Shown here: positions 39,415 to 47,674 of the stretch, in pieces
How the letters are laid out: each line of letters opens with the position of its first letter
Position numbering within the stretch: position 1 is the stretch's first letter
Assembly: GCA_942492065.1 (NCBI GenBank)
Contig: CALODV010000008.1
Location: 434,001-498,000 of the forward strand
From: G963665815 sp942492065
GTDB taxonomy: Bacteria; Cloacimonadota; Cloacimonadia; Cloacimonadales; JAIOQZ01
Direction: 5' to 3'
Length of the DNA: 64,000 nucleotides
Notes under the pieces: generated by a model
The model's database searches: none
The model's input: only the letters and a program-made list of their open reading frames with translations
Told to the model about the DNA's origin: nothing
Translations under genes and position numbers: made by a program

Positions 39415-39537
39415 AAACTCGATGCGAAGCGAGAGCAAACCTTTGGAATAGCAATCGATAGCACAGTGCAGGTTCGCAGGGCATAGCCCGAGAATCCTGT
39501 GGTTGTTTTAGCATGGAACAATGCTTTACACAATAGT
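39415..39537. mobile_element. Insert in CRISPR repeat, copy 1
   Basis: 123 bp splitting the repeat of 39396-39554 after GACGCCAGT; the final AGT repeats the last three bases before the insert, so it looks like 120 bp plus a 3-bp target duplication. There are no terminal inverted repeats. Internal hairpins are visible: CTCG/CGAG near the left end, CAGG-TTC/GAA-CCTG around GGGC/GCCC in the middle, and AGCAT/ATGCT near the right end. Subterminal hairpins without inverted termini recall non-autonomous IS200/IS605-type elements, but that is only an analogy. Confidence 0.7.
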
Positions 39538-39603
39538 CATTATGTTTTTAGAATTTCGACTTGCGTGTTTGGGGATTTGCACCAGTTATAGCTTGACGCC
39601 AGT

Positions 39604-39726
39604 AAACTCGATGCGAAGCGAGAGCAAACCTTTGGAATAGCAATCGATAGCACAGTGCAGGTTCGCAGGGCATAGCCCGAGAATCCTGTGGTTGTTTTAG
39701 CATGGAACAATGCTTTACACAATAGT
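39604..39726. mobile_element. Insert in CRISPR repeat, copy 2
   Basis: Identical by eye to copy 1 and in the same place and orientation within the repeat of 39585-39743. The spacer to its left (39555-39584) differs from the one left of copy 1. Confidence 0.7.
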
Positions 39727-39791
39727 CATTATGTTTTTAGAATTTCGACAGAGTTTTGATTCCGTTTGCGGCGTTATAGCTTGACGCCAGT

Positions 39792-39914
39792 AAACTCGAT
39801 GCGAAGCGAGAGCAAACCTTTGGAATAGCAATCGATAGCACAGTGCAGGTTCGCAGGGCATAGCCCGAGAATCCTGTGGTTGTTTTAGCATGGAACAATG
39901 CTTTACACAATAGT
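39792..39914. mobile_element. Insert in CRISPR repeat, copy 3
   Basis: Identical to copy 1, inside the repeat of 39773-39931. The spacer to its left (39744-39772) is 29 bp and unique. Confidence 0.7.
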
Positions 39915-39980
39915 CATTATGTTTTTAGAATTGATAGTACTAACCGTACTTTATACAGGCTGTTATAGCTTGACGCCAGT

Positions 39981-40103
39981 AAACTCGATGCGAAGCGAGA
40001 GCAAACCTTTGGAATAGCAATCGATAGCACAGTGCAGGTTCGCAGGGCATAGCCCGAGAATCCTGTGGTTGTTTTAGCATGGAACAATGCTTTACACAAT
40101 AGT
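39981..40103. mobile_element. Insert in CRISPR repeat, copy 4
   Basis: Identical to copy 1, inside the repeat of 39962-40120. The spacer to its left (39932-39961) is the same 30 bp as the first spacer of the array. After the next spacer all repeats are intact. Confidence 0.7.
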
Positions 40104-42233
40104 CATTATGTTTTTAGAATTTAGATTATCAGTTATGTGAAGGGACTTAAGTTATAGCTTGACGCCAGTCATTATGTTTTTAGAATTCATATTTTTCTGA
40201 TAATTCTTCATAGGTAGTTATAGCTTGACGCCAGTCATTATGTTTTTAGAATTCAACAAAAGAAGGATACGTCCAAATATGGTTATAGCTTGACGCCAGT
40301 CATTATGTTTTTAGAATTTCGCCGTTTATTCTAACCCTAACCTCTGCGTTATAGCTTGACGCCAGTCATTATGTTTTTAGAATTGAGATCAGGCTTTTTA
40401 ATTGAGTTTTGCCGTTATAGCTTGACGCCAGTCATTATGTTTTTAGAATGATTTTCATTGCTCGTAAATTGACCTTTTGGTTATAGCTTGACGCCAGTCA
40501 TTATGTTTTTAGAATCATTTTTTCCTATCCTTGTTTTTTCTCTGGGTTATAGCTTGACGCCAGTCATTATGTTTTTAGAATACAGATCAGACTTTGAGCA
40601 GGAGTGTAAAGTTATAGCTTGACGCCAGTCATTATGTTTTTAGAATCCCGTATTTATCGTCAATTCTAACCAATGCGTTATAGCTTGACGCCAGTCATTA
40701 TGTTTTTAGAATATGTGCTTTGTCTTGTCACGCCAAATAGCTGTTATAGCTTGACGCCAGTCATTATGTTTTTAGAATTCTTTTGCACCGGCAATCGCAA
40801 GACGTATCGTTATAGCTTGACGCCAGTCATTATGTTTTTAGAATTGTCCTAAACCCCATGATTGTCCATTATCTGTTATAGCTTGACGCCAGTCATTATG
40901 TTTTTAGAATTACCTGCGCCGGGTATAAGTGTACCGATTGTTATAGCTTGACGCCAGTCATTATGTTTTTAGAATAACCTTACTATTGTCCTTTGCAATT
41001 TGGTGGTTATAGCTTGACGCCAGTCATTATGTTTTTAGAATACAATTCCTAAATTTTCAACAGTAGTTTGAGTTATAGCTTGACGCCAGTCATTATGTTT
41101 TTAGAATATATTATGTTGAATCTTTTGTCGTTTTCTTGTTATAGCTTGACGCCAGTCATTATGTTTTTAGAATTGGTTTACTTGATTTCGTTTTAGAAAT
41201 TGCGTTATAGCTTGACGCCAGTCATTATGTTTTTAGAATTCATCAAGTGTAGTGAAAACTATACTGGCGTTATAGCTTGACGCCAGTCATTATGTTTTTA
41301 GAATAAAAACTGTCCTAACCCCCATGATCTCCCAGTTATAGCTTGACGCCAGTCATTATGTTTTTAGAATAACAGATCAGATTTTGAGCAGGAGTGTAAG
41401 GTTATAGCTTGACGCCAGTCATTATGTTTTTAGAATACTATTGACGATGATGGTTCAATTAGTTCAGTTATAGCTTGACGCCAGTCATTATGTTTTTAGA
41501 ATTTGAGAAATTCAATTTTGTCCTGGTGTTTTGTTATAGCTTGACGCCAGTCATTATGTTTTTAGAATAAACCTTTTCCCTTTCCAAGTCTGAAGCTTGT
41601 TATAGCTTGACGCCAGTCATTATGTTTTTAGAATCGCTAGATGTTGCCTTGGAAGTCCGGGACAGTTATAGCTTGACGCCAGTCATTATGTTTTTAGAAT
41701 AAGAGCAAAGGAATAAAGTATCAGTACAAGTTATAGCTTGACGCCAGTCATTATGTTTTTAGAATTCACTCTCTTTAACAAGATTAGAGTTTTTTAGTTA
41801 TAGCTTGACGCCAGTCATTATGTTTTTAGAATAATGCTTTTCAGCAAAAATTTGGTGCTGCAGTTATAGCTTGACGCCAGTCATTATGTTTTTAGAATGA
41901 TCCTGTTGTTTTGAACGGTATGTATTCAGTTATAGCTTGACGCCAGTCATTATGTTTTTAGAATTTTGAACCGCAAGAATCATCTGATCAGGCAGTTATA
42001 GCTTGACGCCAGTCATTATGTTTTTAGAATAAAGGTGAGGGCTACGGTAGACCATTAGCAGTTATAGCTTGACGCCAGTCATTATGTTTTTAGAATATTG
42101 TCCATGCTAATGCTTCATACATTTTAGTTATAGCTTGACGCCAGTCATTATGTTTTTAGAATAATACGAAGAAGCACTCACCACTTTTGACAGTTATAGC
42201 TTGACGCCAGTCATTATGTTTTTAGAATTGTAA

Positions 42234-42275
42234 CAGAAAAAAGCCCCTCATAAAGGGGCTTTCTGTCATTTTTGC
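42234..42275. terminator. Bidirectional terminator between array and cas operon
   Basis: AAAGCCCC (42240-42247) pairs with GGGGCTTT (42255-42262), extended by ACAG/CTGT. On the minus strand it is followed by TTTTTT, on the plus strand by CATTTTT. It can end the array transcript from the left and any cas2-side transcript from the right. Confidence 0.85.
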
Positions 42276-42477
42276 ATTTGAAAAATGATAAAAAATAGTT
42301 TTTATCTCTCTGTATTTTCTCATTTTTTTAGAAAAACTCCAATATAATTTTTTTCGATTAATTATGTTTCAAAACTAATCTAACGTATTGTTAAATAAAG
42401 AATTTGTCAACATATATCTATAAAATAATTACTTACATTTGATAGCAACATTTTTCGAAGTTCAACGAACCCCGATT

Positions 42478-43042
42478 TGCTATCCAAAATCAAGAAATAA
42501 TTGCTTCCATTTTGTAAAGACTAGTTGATGAAATTTCTCATACATCTGACTCAACAATTTGATTTAAATTTGATCAGTATTCTGGTGTAATTCGAAATTT
42601 TATCGATCCTTTAATGCCAAGTAATAACGATACCGAATATTTATCTCTTAGATTTTGCTATCCAAAATCAAGTAATAATTGCTTACATTTTGCAAAGATT
42701 AGTTGATGAAATTTCTCATACACCTGACTCGACAATTTGATTTACATTTAAGCAGTATTCTAATGTAATTCGAAATTTCATCGATCCTTTAATTCAGAGT
42801 AATAACTATGCCGAACATTTATCTCTTAGATTTTGCTATCCAAAATCAAGTAATAATTGTTTGCAACATGTATGTCTTAGTTGATGAAATTTCTCATACA
42901 CCTGACTCGACTATTTGATTTACATTTGAGCAGTATTCTAATGTAATTCGAAATTTCATCGATCCTTTAATGCCAAGTAATAACGATGCCGAATATTTAT
43001 CTCTTAGATTTTGCTATCCAAAATCAAGTAATAATTGCTTAC
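42478..43042. repeat. 178-bp tandem repeat, three copies plus the cas2 3' end
   Basis: Copies start at 42478, 42656 and 42834 and recur at 43012, each exactly 178 bp apart. The fourth is only about 31 bp, because it is the last part of cas2: codons for KQLLLDFG plus the stop. So each unit carries a copy of the cas2 tail and about 150 bp of AT-rich sequence, with about 85-95% identity between units by eye. A weaker remnant lies near 42424. No ORF is kept. Confidence 0.9.
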
Positions 43043-43322
43043 TGGCATCAGGATTATCCGGCTCAGCATTTACAAGATTAATAATATGCTTGTACTGAAG
43101 ATCAGTAAAGCTGATAATACATACCTTTCCCTTTTTGGGTAACTTGTTTTTGATTCTGTTGACTTGTGATTCAATTTTTTTCCTTGGACCAACATATTTT
43201 GAGTATACAGAGAATTGTGACATGGAAAATCCTTCATCAAGAAGGAATTTCCTGAATTTTGCAGCCTTTTTTCTTTCTTCCGGCTCAATAACCGGTAAAT
43301 CAAACATTACTATCATCCACAT
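43014..43322 (-). CDS. cas2: CRISPR-associated endonuclease Cas2
   Basis: 102 residues from the ATG at 43322, which gives the family start MWMIVMFDLPV with the conserved first-strand Asp. A longer frame to 43403 would lie in the cas1 coding region. The rest (SMSQFSVYSKYVGP, KVCIISFTDLQY) is typical. Cas2 bridges two Cas1 dimers in the spacer-acquisition complex. It overlaps the end of cas1 by 23 nt. Its final eight codons are repeated three times downstream in the 178-bp tandem array. Confidence 0.92.
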   Translation of the reverse strand: MWMIVMFDLPVIEPEERKKAAKFRKFLLDEGFSMSQFSVYSKYVGPRKKIESQVNRIKNKLPKKGKVCIISFTDLQYKHIINLVNAEPDNPDASKQLLLDFG

Positions 43323-44220
43323 CAATCGTAACCCATTTAAGATTTTCTGGTTTTGCAAAGTTTCCTCCTGCTTTCTTATCTTCAAGTCTATGCACAAAAT
43401 CATTCAGTGCTTCTTTAATACACCGTTTCAGGGGCAAACGGCAGTCATTCAGCAGAACAGAATAACTCATCAGTTTAATCAGTTCCAGTTTCATCTTCGA
43501 TGTTAGTGTTTCATCATCCATGGAGAATTTCTTTTTTATAACCATATCAACAAAAGGACGAAAAGGCTCAATGATATCATCTGCAAGGCAATAGGGGTTT
43601 GTTGTATTACAATGGTGAATACCGAATTCCGGAATTAGTCCCTTTGCAACAATCTCTCTTACAATACATGCTCTAAGAACAGCATAACCAAAATTGAGAC
43701 AGGCATTAATCCCCGGCTGGTCGTATTGACGAGAGAAGTCTTTTCCGAACAGGCGTTTCCAGTATTTTCTGGCAGCTACGGCTTCGGCATTGCTTTTATC
43801 TCCCGATTTAACTGTGTTGGCATAAGTAAGCAGATCATTATATTTCTTATTATATAGTTTAAGAACAGAGGCCTGGCTTCTAATCTTGGCTTTAACAATT
43901 GTCTGCCACATTTGCTTGTAGAAGACTTTGCCGGCTTCAACCTGCAAAAGGAAGCGCTTATTATGAGTGCAGCCTGCAGGATACGAGTATACATAACCTG
44001 CAGGCATAAAGTTTTTACCACAGAGTATTACAGGTATGTTGCGTGTGCACAATTCGGTAATAAGATTGTGGCTGTAGCTTATGGAATAGCCGTAAATCAG
44101 TAGACAGTCAACATTGTCGAACGCAATTTTTTTCTTGTCACCTTCTCTGTCTGTCTGAACGATGAATCCTCTTGATTTGCTTAAATGAACATTATCTGTA
44201 TTTACTTCAAGTAGAATCAT
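43300..44220 (-). CDS. cas1: CRISPR-associated integrase Cas1 (type II-C)
   Basis: 306 residues, normal for type II. The catalytic metal ligands are visible: Glu about 146 in NAEAVAARKYW, His about 202 in FGIHHCN and Glu about 218 in LADDIIEPFRP. It integrates new spacers next to the leader repeat, together with Cas2. It follows cas9 by 22 nt and overlaps cas2, giving the minimal cas9-cas1-cas2 set. No csn2 or cas4 is present, which fits subtype II-C. Confidence 0.96.
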   Translation of the reverse strand: MILLEVNTDNVHLSKSRGFIVQTDREGDKKKIAFDNVDCLLIYGYSISYSHNLITELCTRNIPVILCGKNFMPAGYVYSYPAGCTHNKRFLLQVEAGKVFYKQMWQTIVKAKIRSQASVLKLYNKKYNDLLTYANTVKSGDKSNAEAVAARKYWKRLFGKDFSRQYDQPGINACLNFGYAVLRACIVREIVAKGLIPEFGIHHCNTTNPYCLADDIIEPFRPFVDMVIKKKFSMDDETLTSKMKLELIKLMSYSVLLNDCRLPLKRCIKEALNDFVHRLEDKKAGGNFAKPENLKWVTIDVDDSNV

Positions 44221-44242
44221 AGGCTATCCTTTTTATTATTAA

Positions 44243-47200
44243 TTAGGTATCATATCCTTTTTTATTACCTTTGTGATCTAAAACTCTACCACGTATATCG
44301 ACATAAACTTTTCTAACTTTAGCATTTCTTAATGAATCACCTTTGATTCTTACAAGATTTGTTCTTACTTTTCCATCAATTTTTTCGGTTTTCTGTACAT
44401 GATTTAACTTTACAAAAGCAATTTCGGAACCTGAGAACTTGACAACTCTGTATAATCCCCATTTTTCATCCTTGAACATTTTAACGGTATCCCCTTTAAA
44501 CAAGCGCATTAAGCGTTTGCCCATTGGGTAATCCTTTTTCCATTGAGGGATAAAGTCTTTTTTATGGGCATCAAACATGGAGATTACTTCAACATTCCAT
44601 TTATCTTTGTTTTTGCCTTTATTTGTTTTAAAGACATCCGCACAATAGTTATTACCCCCGACAAAGTACTTGTAATGTCCTTTGCCATGTTCAATTCTTA
44701 CAAGGGTTGATTCTGATTTAGATAAAACAAGTTTTAGTTTTCTGATATTGTTTTTGTCACAGAACTCCAGAAATGAACTTTTCCAGTCATCAGCATATTC
44801 CGTTGCATTGTAAATTCTTTGTCTCAGTACTTTGCTTTTTACATTTTCTATATCTTTTTGTTTTAAATCTGTAACGTTTTTTCTTTCAGTAAGAAGTCTA
44901 TTTCCTTTTTTGTCAGGATCAGGTCCTAAATCACCATAAGCAGTATCTTTGTGAAGTTGTCCACCGGTCGTTTTACGAGTTGGATCATTGAGTTTAAACA
45001 GGTGATCCGGCTTGTATGAAACATTAATTTCCTTAATCCTGTTTCTAAGCTCAACGAAATTGAAGTTTTCAAAAGGTTTCTCATCAAGTTTAATATAGCT
45101 TCTACCTTCTCTTCTTTGCATTGTAGAAAATTTCTTAACCATTGAACGGGATGTGAGTCCGATTGCAACAGCATCGACAGCGTGGTGTCTGTGATCATCT
45201 CTTGTTTTCACATTCTCATCATTCAGGATTTTATTCAAGCCATAAGCAACGCGTATTTTGGAGGTTACTTCACCTTTTACAGTCCAGATATTATTATGAC
45301 CGACAACATAGCTAAGGTATTCGCGTGCTATTCTGCAAATGTATCTGGTGTCATTCAGCATTCTGGCAAGAATTTCTTCTTCATCCTTATATCTTTCCAT
45401 AGCGTCTTCCGCGAACTTATGCCATTTAGGGTGTTTTTTCCCTTGTGGTTCTACCAATCCCATTGCTCTGTTCATAATCTCATAATAATTATATCCGGAA
45501 GGACTTTCTCCAAATGCATCAAAGGGGGTACGATTTCCTTTGTATCTGTTAGCAGTTTTATAAGAGACTGTTTTATTGTTCATAGAATCGTTATATGTTT
45601 GAGAGAATGGCAGAATGTGTTCTATTTCAATTTCATCAGTGAAAAGAAGATGAATAGGAATTGGTTTACCGGTATAGATACAGCATCTTTTAAGTTCATC
45701 TTTGTTTAGCTCTTCCCAGAGTTTGTATTTCTGAATGTTTTCTCTGGATACTTCAGCATTATGGGCTTTAATGATATCAACGATCTGCTCATTACGCTTT
45801 TTATTGCTTGCCAGGGTTTTATTCATTTCATTCAGACTTTTCTCACCCATAGGTAAGTCTCTGGCAACTTCCACAACAATCTGTTCAGGCTTTCCATGTT
45901 CAACAACAATTGCATTCATTAATTTTCTGAGCTGATTCAGAACAATATGGACTGTAGCATTAGGTATTTTGCCAAATTCTTCTTCCTCATTTCGAGGATT
46001 TTCCTTGGCTCCGATAACATGTGACCTGAGAATTTTGCCATAATAAGGTAAATCTCCGTTTATATATGTCGGCTCTACCAATTCTCCGGAGTGGTTGAAT
46101 CCCGCACTTGCGCATGCTTCAGAATACATTTGCCCCTGTTCAAGATATGGAAGTATCATTTTTATTGCTTTAAGGCTGAGATTCCCATAGCCGGCAGGCG
46201 GAATTGTTTCAATAATGACTTCTTTCTGCTCATTTGATAAATCAAGACCGTTAACAAATTTTCCAAGCTGTTTTTCAATTTCAGGATCGTTATTCTCATT
46301 TATGAGCATTCTGATTACTCTTTCCTGCTCTTCCAGAGTGAATTCCAGCCAGAGATTCCCGAATACTTTTTTGGCTGACATCTTAGCATTGAGGTCATTG
46401 CCTCTTATATCTTTATCTGATTCAGGAATGTTTAAAGAATAATCTTCAGGATCTTCCTTAAAAATTTTCTTTTTAAAAGACCCAATTGTGACTTTGGCTT
46501 TTTCATTTAGTATGCTAAATATTATCTTTTTTTCCTCAGGAGTGAATGGGGTTGATTCTCCACCTTTGTGTCTGTATCTGAGATTATTAATTCTCTGCAG
46601 AAGATCAAACTTCTGGAAATAGGGAGAGGCTTTCGGACATCTCAGTTCTCCTTCTTTATACAGAAAGATGCATTTGCCTTTTGGCTGAGCTTTTAATGGA
46701 CGCTGAAAGAATATTGCATTTTTAAGCTCATTGATGTAATCTTCTGTCAGTTCCGAGTAGAATGATTTTTGCCTGTTCATGATCCGGTCAAATTCATCAA
46801 TAACAAGTTCTCTATCAGGGAAAATTCCGGACTCCTTATCTGTGTAATTAACAAATTTAACAGGTTTCCTCAAATGTTGTTCATTTTCTCCAACCTCTGA
46901 GTTAAGGTTATGAAGATACTCTCCGATCGTTCTTGCACCACTTGACTCCAAAGAAGCTTTAAGACGTTTTATTGCATCTTTCATTTTTGAACTGTCTTTT
47001 GAAGCTCCATCAACTTTTCGATTGCTTTTAAAGCCTCGTTTTTTGCAGAGATGCATTATTGCTCTCCCTAACTCGAATTTTGTTAACTTCTCATTAAGTG
47101 CTTTGGTTCGCAGCATATAAGGATCTAACTTCTGGTTTTCAACTATCTCGCTGTCTTTTTCAGGGAGTAAATCCAGATTAAGAAGTACAGCAGTAACTTG

Positions 47201-47425
47201 CCCTATTCGCAATAGATATCTGTCTTCATTTCTGCTGGCTCCTCTGTTTTCTCTTCTTCCAACAGCAAGAGGTTTTTTGGTTTTGTCTTCTCTTCCATCG
47301 GGTACTATTCTCACACCAAAGTCTATAAATCCCTCAGGTTCATTCTTGTCATCTAATGACAGCAAAGCCCATCCGAGAGATGTTGAACCTAAGTCTAATG
47401 CCAATCTGTATTTTTTACTTGACAC
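44243..47425 (-). CDS. cas9: CRISPR-associated endonuclease Cas9 (type II-C)
   Basis: 1060 residues, in the compact II-C range. It starts at GTG (47425) with GGAGGA 5 nt upstream. RuvC-I is LALDLGSTSLGWA (Asp11), followed by an Arg-rich bridge helix (GRRENRGASRNEDRYLLR, about 57-74). RuvC-II is IVVEVARD (Glu519); HNH is IEHILPFSQTYNDSMNNK (His603, Asn617); RuvC-III is DDHRHHAVDAVA (His748, Asp751). All cleavage residues are intact. The C-terminal 300 residues hold the wedge and PAM-interacting regions. It should cut DNA guided by crRNA and the tracrRNA encoded just upstream on the other strand. The PAM cannot be predicted from sequence alone. Confidence 0.98.
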   Translation of the reverse strand: MSSKKYRLALDLGSTSLGWALLSLDDKNEPEGFIDFGVRIVPDGREDKTKKPLAVGRRENRGASRNEDRYLLRIGQVTAVLLNLDLLPEKDSEIVENQKLDPYMLRTKALNEKLTKFELGRAIMHLCKKRGFKSNRKVDGASKDSSKMKDAIKRLKASLESSGARTIGEYLHNLNSEVGENEQHLRKPVKFVNYTDKESGIFPDRELVIDEFDRIMNRQKSFYSELTEDYINELKNAIFFQRPLKAQPKGKCIFLYKEGELRCPKASPYFQKFDLLQRINNLRYRHKGGESTPFTPEEKKIIFSILNEKAKVTIGSFKKKIFKEDPEDYSLNIPESDKDIRGNDLNAKMSAKKVFGNLWLEFTLEEQERVIRMLINENNDPEIEKQLGKFVNGLDLSNEQKEVIIETIPPAGYGNLSLKAIKMILPYLEQGQMYSEACASAGFNHSGELVEPTYINGDLPYYGKILRSHVIGAKENPRNEEEEFGKIPNATVHIVLNQLRKLMNAIVVEHGKPEQIVVEVARDLPMGEKSLNEMNKTLASNKKRNEQIVDIIKAHNAEVSRENIQKYKLWEELNKDELKRCCIYTGKPIPIHLLFTDEIEIEHILPFSQTYNDSMNNKTVSYKTANRYKGNRTPFDAFGESPSGYNYYEIMNRAMGLVEPQGKKHPKWHKFAEDAMERYKDEEEILARMLNDTRYICRIAREYLSYVVGHNNIWTVKGEVTSKIRVAYGLNKILNDENVKTRDDHRHHAVDAVAIGLTSRSMVKKFSTMQRREGRSYIKLDEKPFENFNFVELRNRIKEINVSYKPDHLFKLNDPTRKTTGGQLHKDTAYGDLGPDPDKKGNRLLTERKNVTDLKQKDIENVKSKVLRQRIYNATEYADDWKSSFLEFCDKNNIRKLKLVLSKSESTLVRIEHGKGHYKYFVGGNNYCADVFKTNKGKNKDKWNVEVISMFDAHKKDFIPQWKKDYPMGKRLMRLFKGDTVKMFKDEKWGLYRVVKFSGSEIAFVKLNHVQKTEKIDGKVRTNLVRIKGDSLRNAKVRKVYVDIRGRVLDHKGNKKGYDT

Positions 47426-47446
47426 TATTTTCCTCCTTTATAATAT
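47419..47446 (+). promoter_or_regulatory. tracrRNA promoter overlapping the cas9 start codon
   Basis: TTGACA (47419-47424) lies on the cas9 start codon. TATAAT (47439-47444, 14 nt away) or TAATAT (47441-47446, 16 nt) is the -10. The predicted start is near 47452. Confidence 0.65.
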
Positions 47447-47452
47447 TTATTC

Positions 47453-47540
47453 AATTCTAAAAACATAATGGCTGGTAAAAAAGTTATGAATAAGGTTTTT
47501 ACCACCAAATTTGGAGCTCGAATCCGTTCGAGCTCTTTTT
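47453..47540 (+). ncRNA. tracrRNA
   Basis: The anti-repeat ATTCTAAAAACATAATG (47454-47470) is an exact complement of the repeat 3' half. CTGG then pairs with CCAG of the repeat, and AGTTATGAA pairs with the repeat 5' end GTTATAGCT through two wobbles after an internal bulge. AATAAGG follows, as in known tracrRNAs, then short stems (GGT/ACC, CCAAATTTGG) and a terminator hairpin. Length is about 88 nt. It is divergent from and immediately upstream of cas9. Confidence 0.93.
47514..47540 (+). terminator. tracrRNA terminator
   Basis: GAGCTCGAA (47514-47522), loop TCCG, TTCGAGCTC (47527-47535), then TTTTT. Perfect 9-bp stem. The minus strand has no T-run after it, so cas9 transcripts could read through. 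Confidence 0.9.
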
Positions 47541-47555
47541 CATTATTTGTTTCCA

Positions 47556-47585
47556 AATGTACAATTGTAACTCAAATCTTGTCAA
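47556..47585 (-). promoter_or_regulatory. Possible promoter of the cas9-cas1-cas2 operon
   Basis: On the minus strand TTGACA (47585-47580) is followed after 18 nt by TACATT (47561-47556). A start here would give cas9 an about 120-nt leader that is antisense to the whole tracrRNA. Confidence 0.45.
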
Positions 47586-47610
47586 GTCATAAACTTTCAA
47601 TCGAATACAT

Positions 47611-47636
47611 AAAAAAACTGCCGCGTTAACGGCAGT
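47611..47636 (-). terminator. Terminator of the APH-RIO kinase gene
   Basis: ACTGCCG (47617-47623) and CGGCAGT (47630-47636) form a 7-bp stem, followed on the minus strand by a run of seven T. It lies about 40 nt after the kinase stop codon. Confidence 0.8.
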
Positions 47637-47674
47637 CTCTAATAGAATTAAGCTCGAAAAACAGTCAGTATAAT

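Larger units (their letters stand above)
39349..42228 (+). CRISPR. Type II-C CRISPR array, 36 spacers
   Basis: There are 32 intact identical 36-bp repeats (first at 40151, last at 42193), starting GTTATAGCTTGACG and ending ATGTTTTTAGAAT. To their left are four interrupted repeats of 159 bp and one 17-bp 3' half repeat at 39349-39365. Spacers are 29-31 bp, mostly 30. The crRNA strand is plus, since the tracrRNA anti-repeat at 47454 is complementary to this strand and the repeat opens with the GTTNTAG form usual for type II. Each intact repeat carries TTGACG, 16 nt, then TAGAAT at its very end, a promoter reading into the next spacer. Spacers at 39366 and 39932 are identical. Confidence 0.97.

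Noticed and set aside
39438..39520. Insert checked for a tRNA or an integron attC site
   Set aside because: GGTTCGC and its hairpins recall a T-arm, but no cloverleaf forms; attC core sites at both ends are lacking.
39156..40099. Minus-strand frames of about 60 codons beginning MCKA inside the interrupted repeats
   Set aside because: They arise because the same insert is repeated. They run through repeat and spacer sequence, have no ribosome site and resemble no protein.
45182..45709. 175-codon plus-strand frame
   Set aside because: Antisense to cas9, whose catalytic motifs fix the coding strand.
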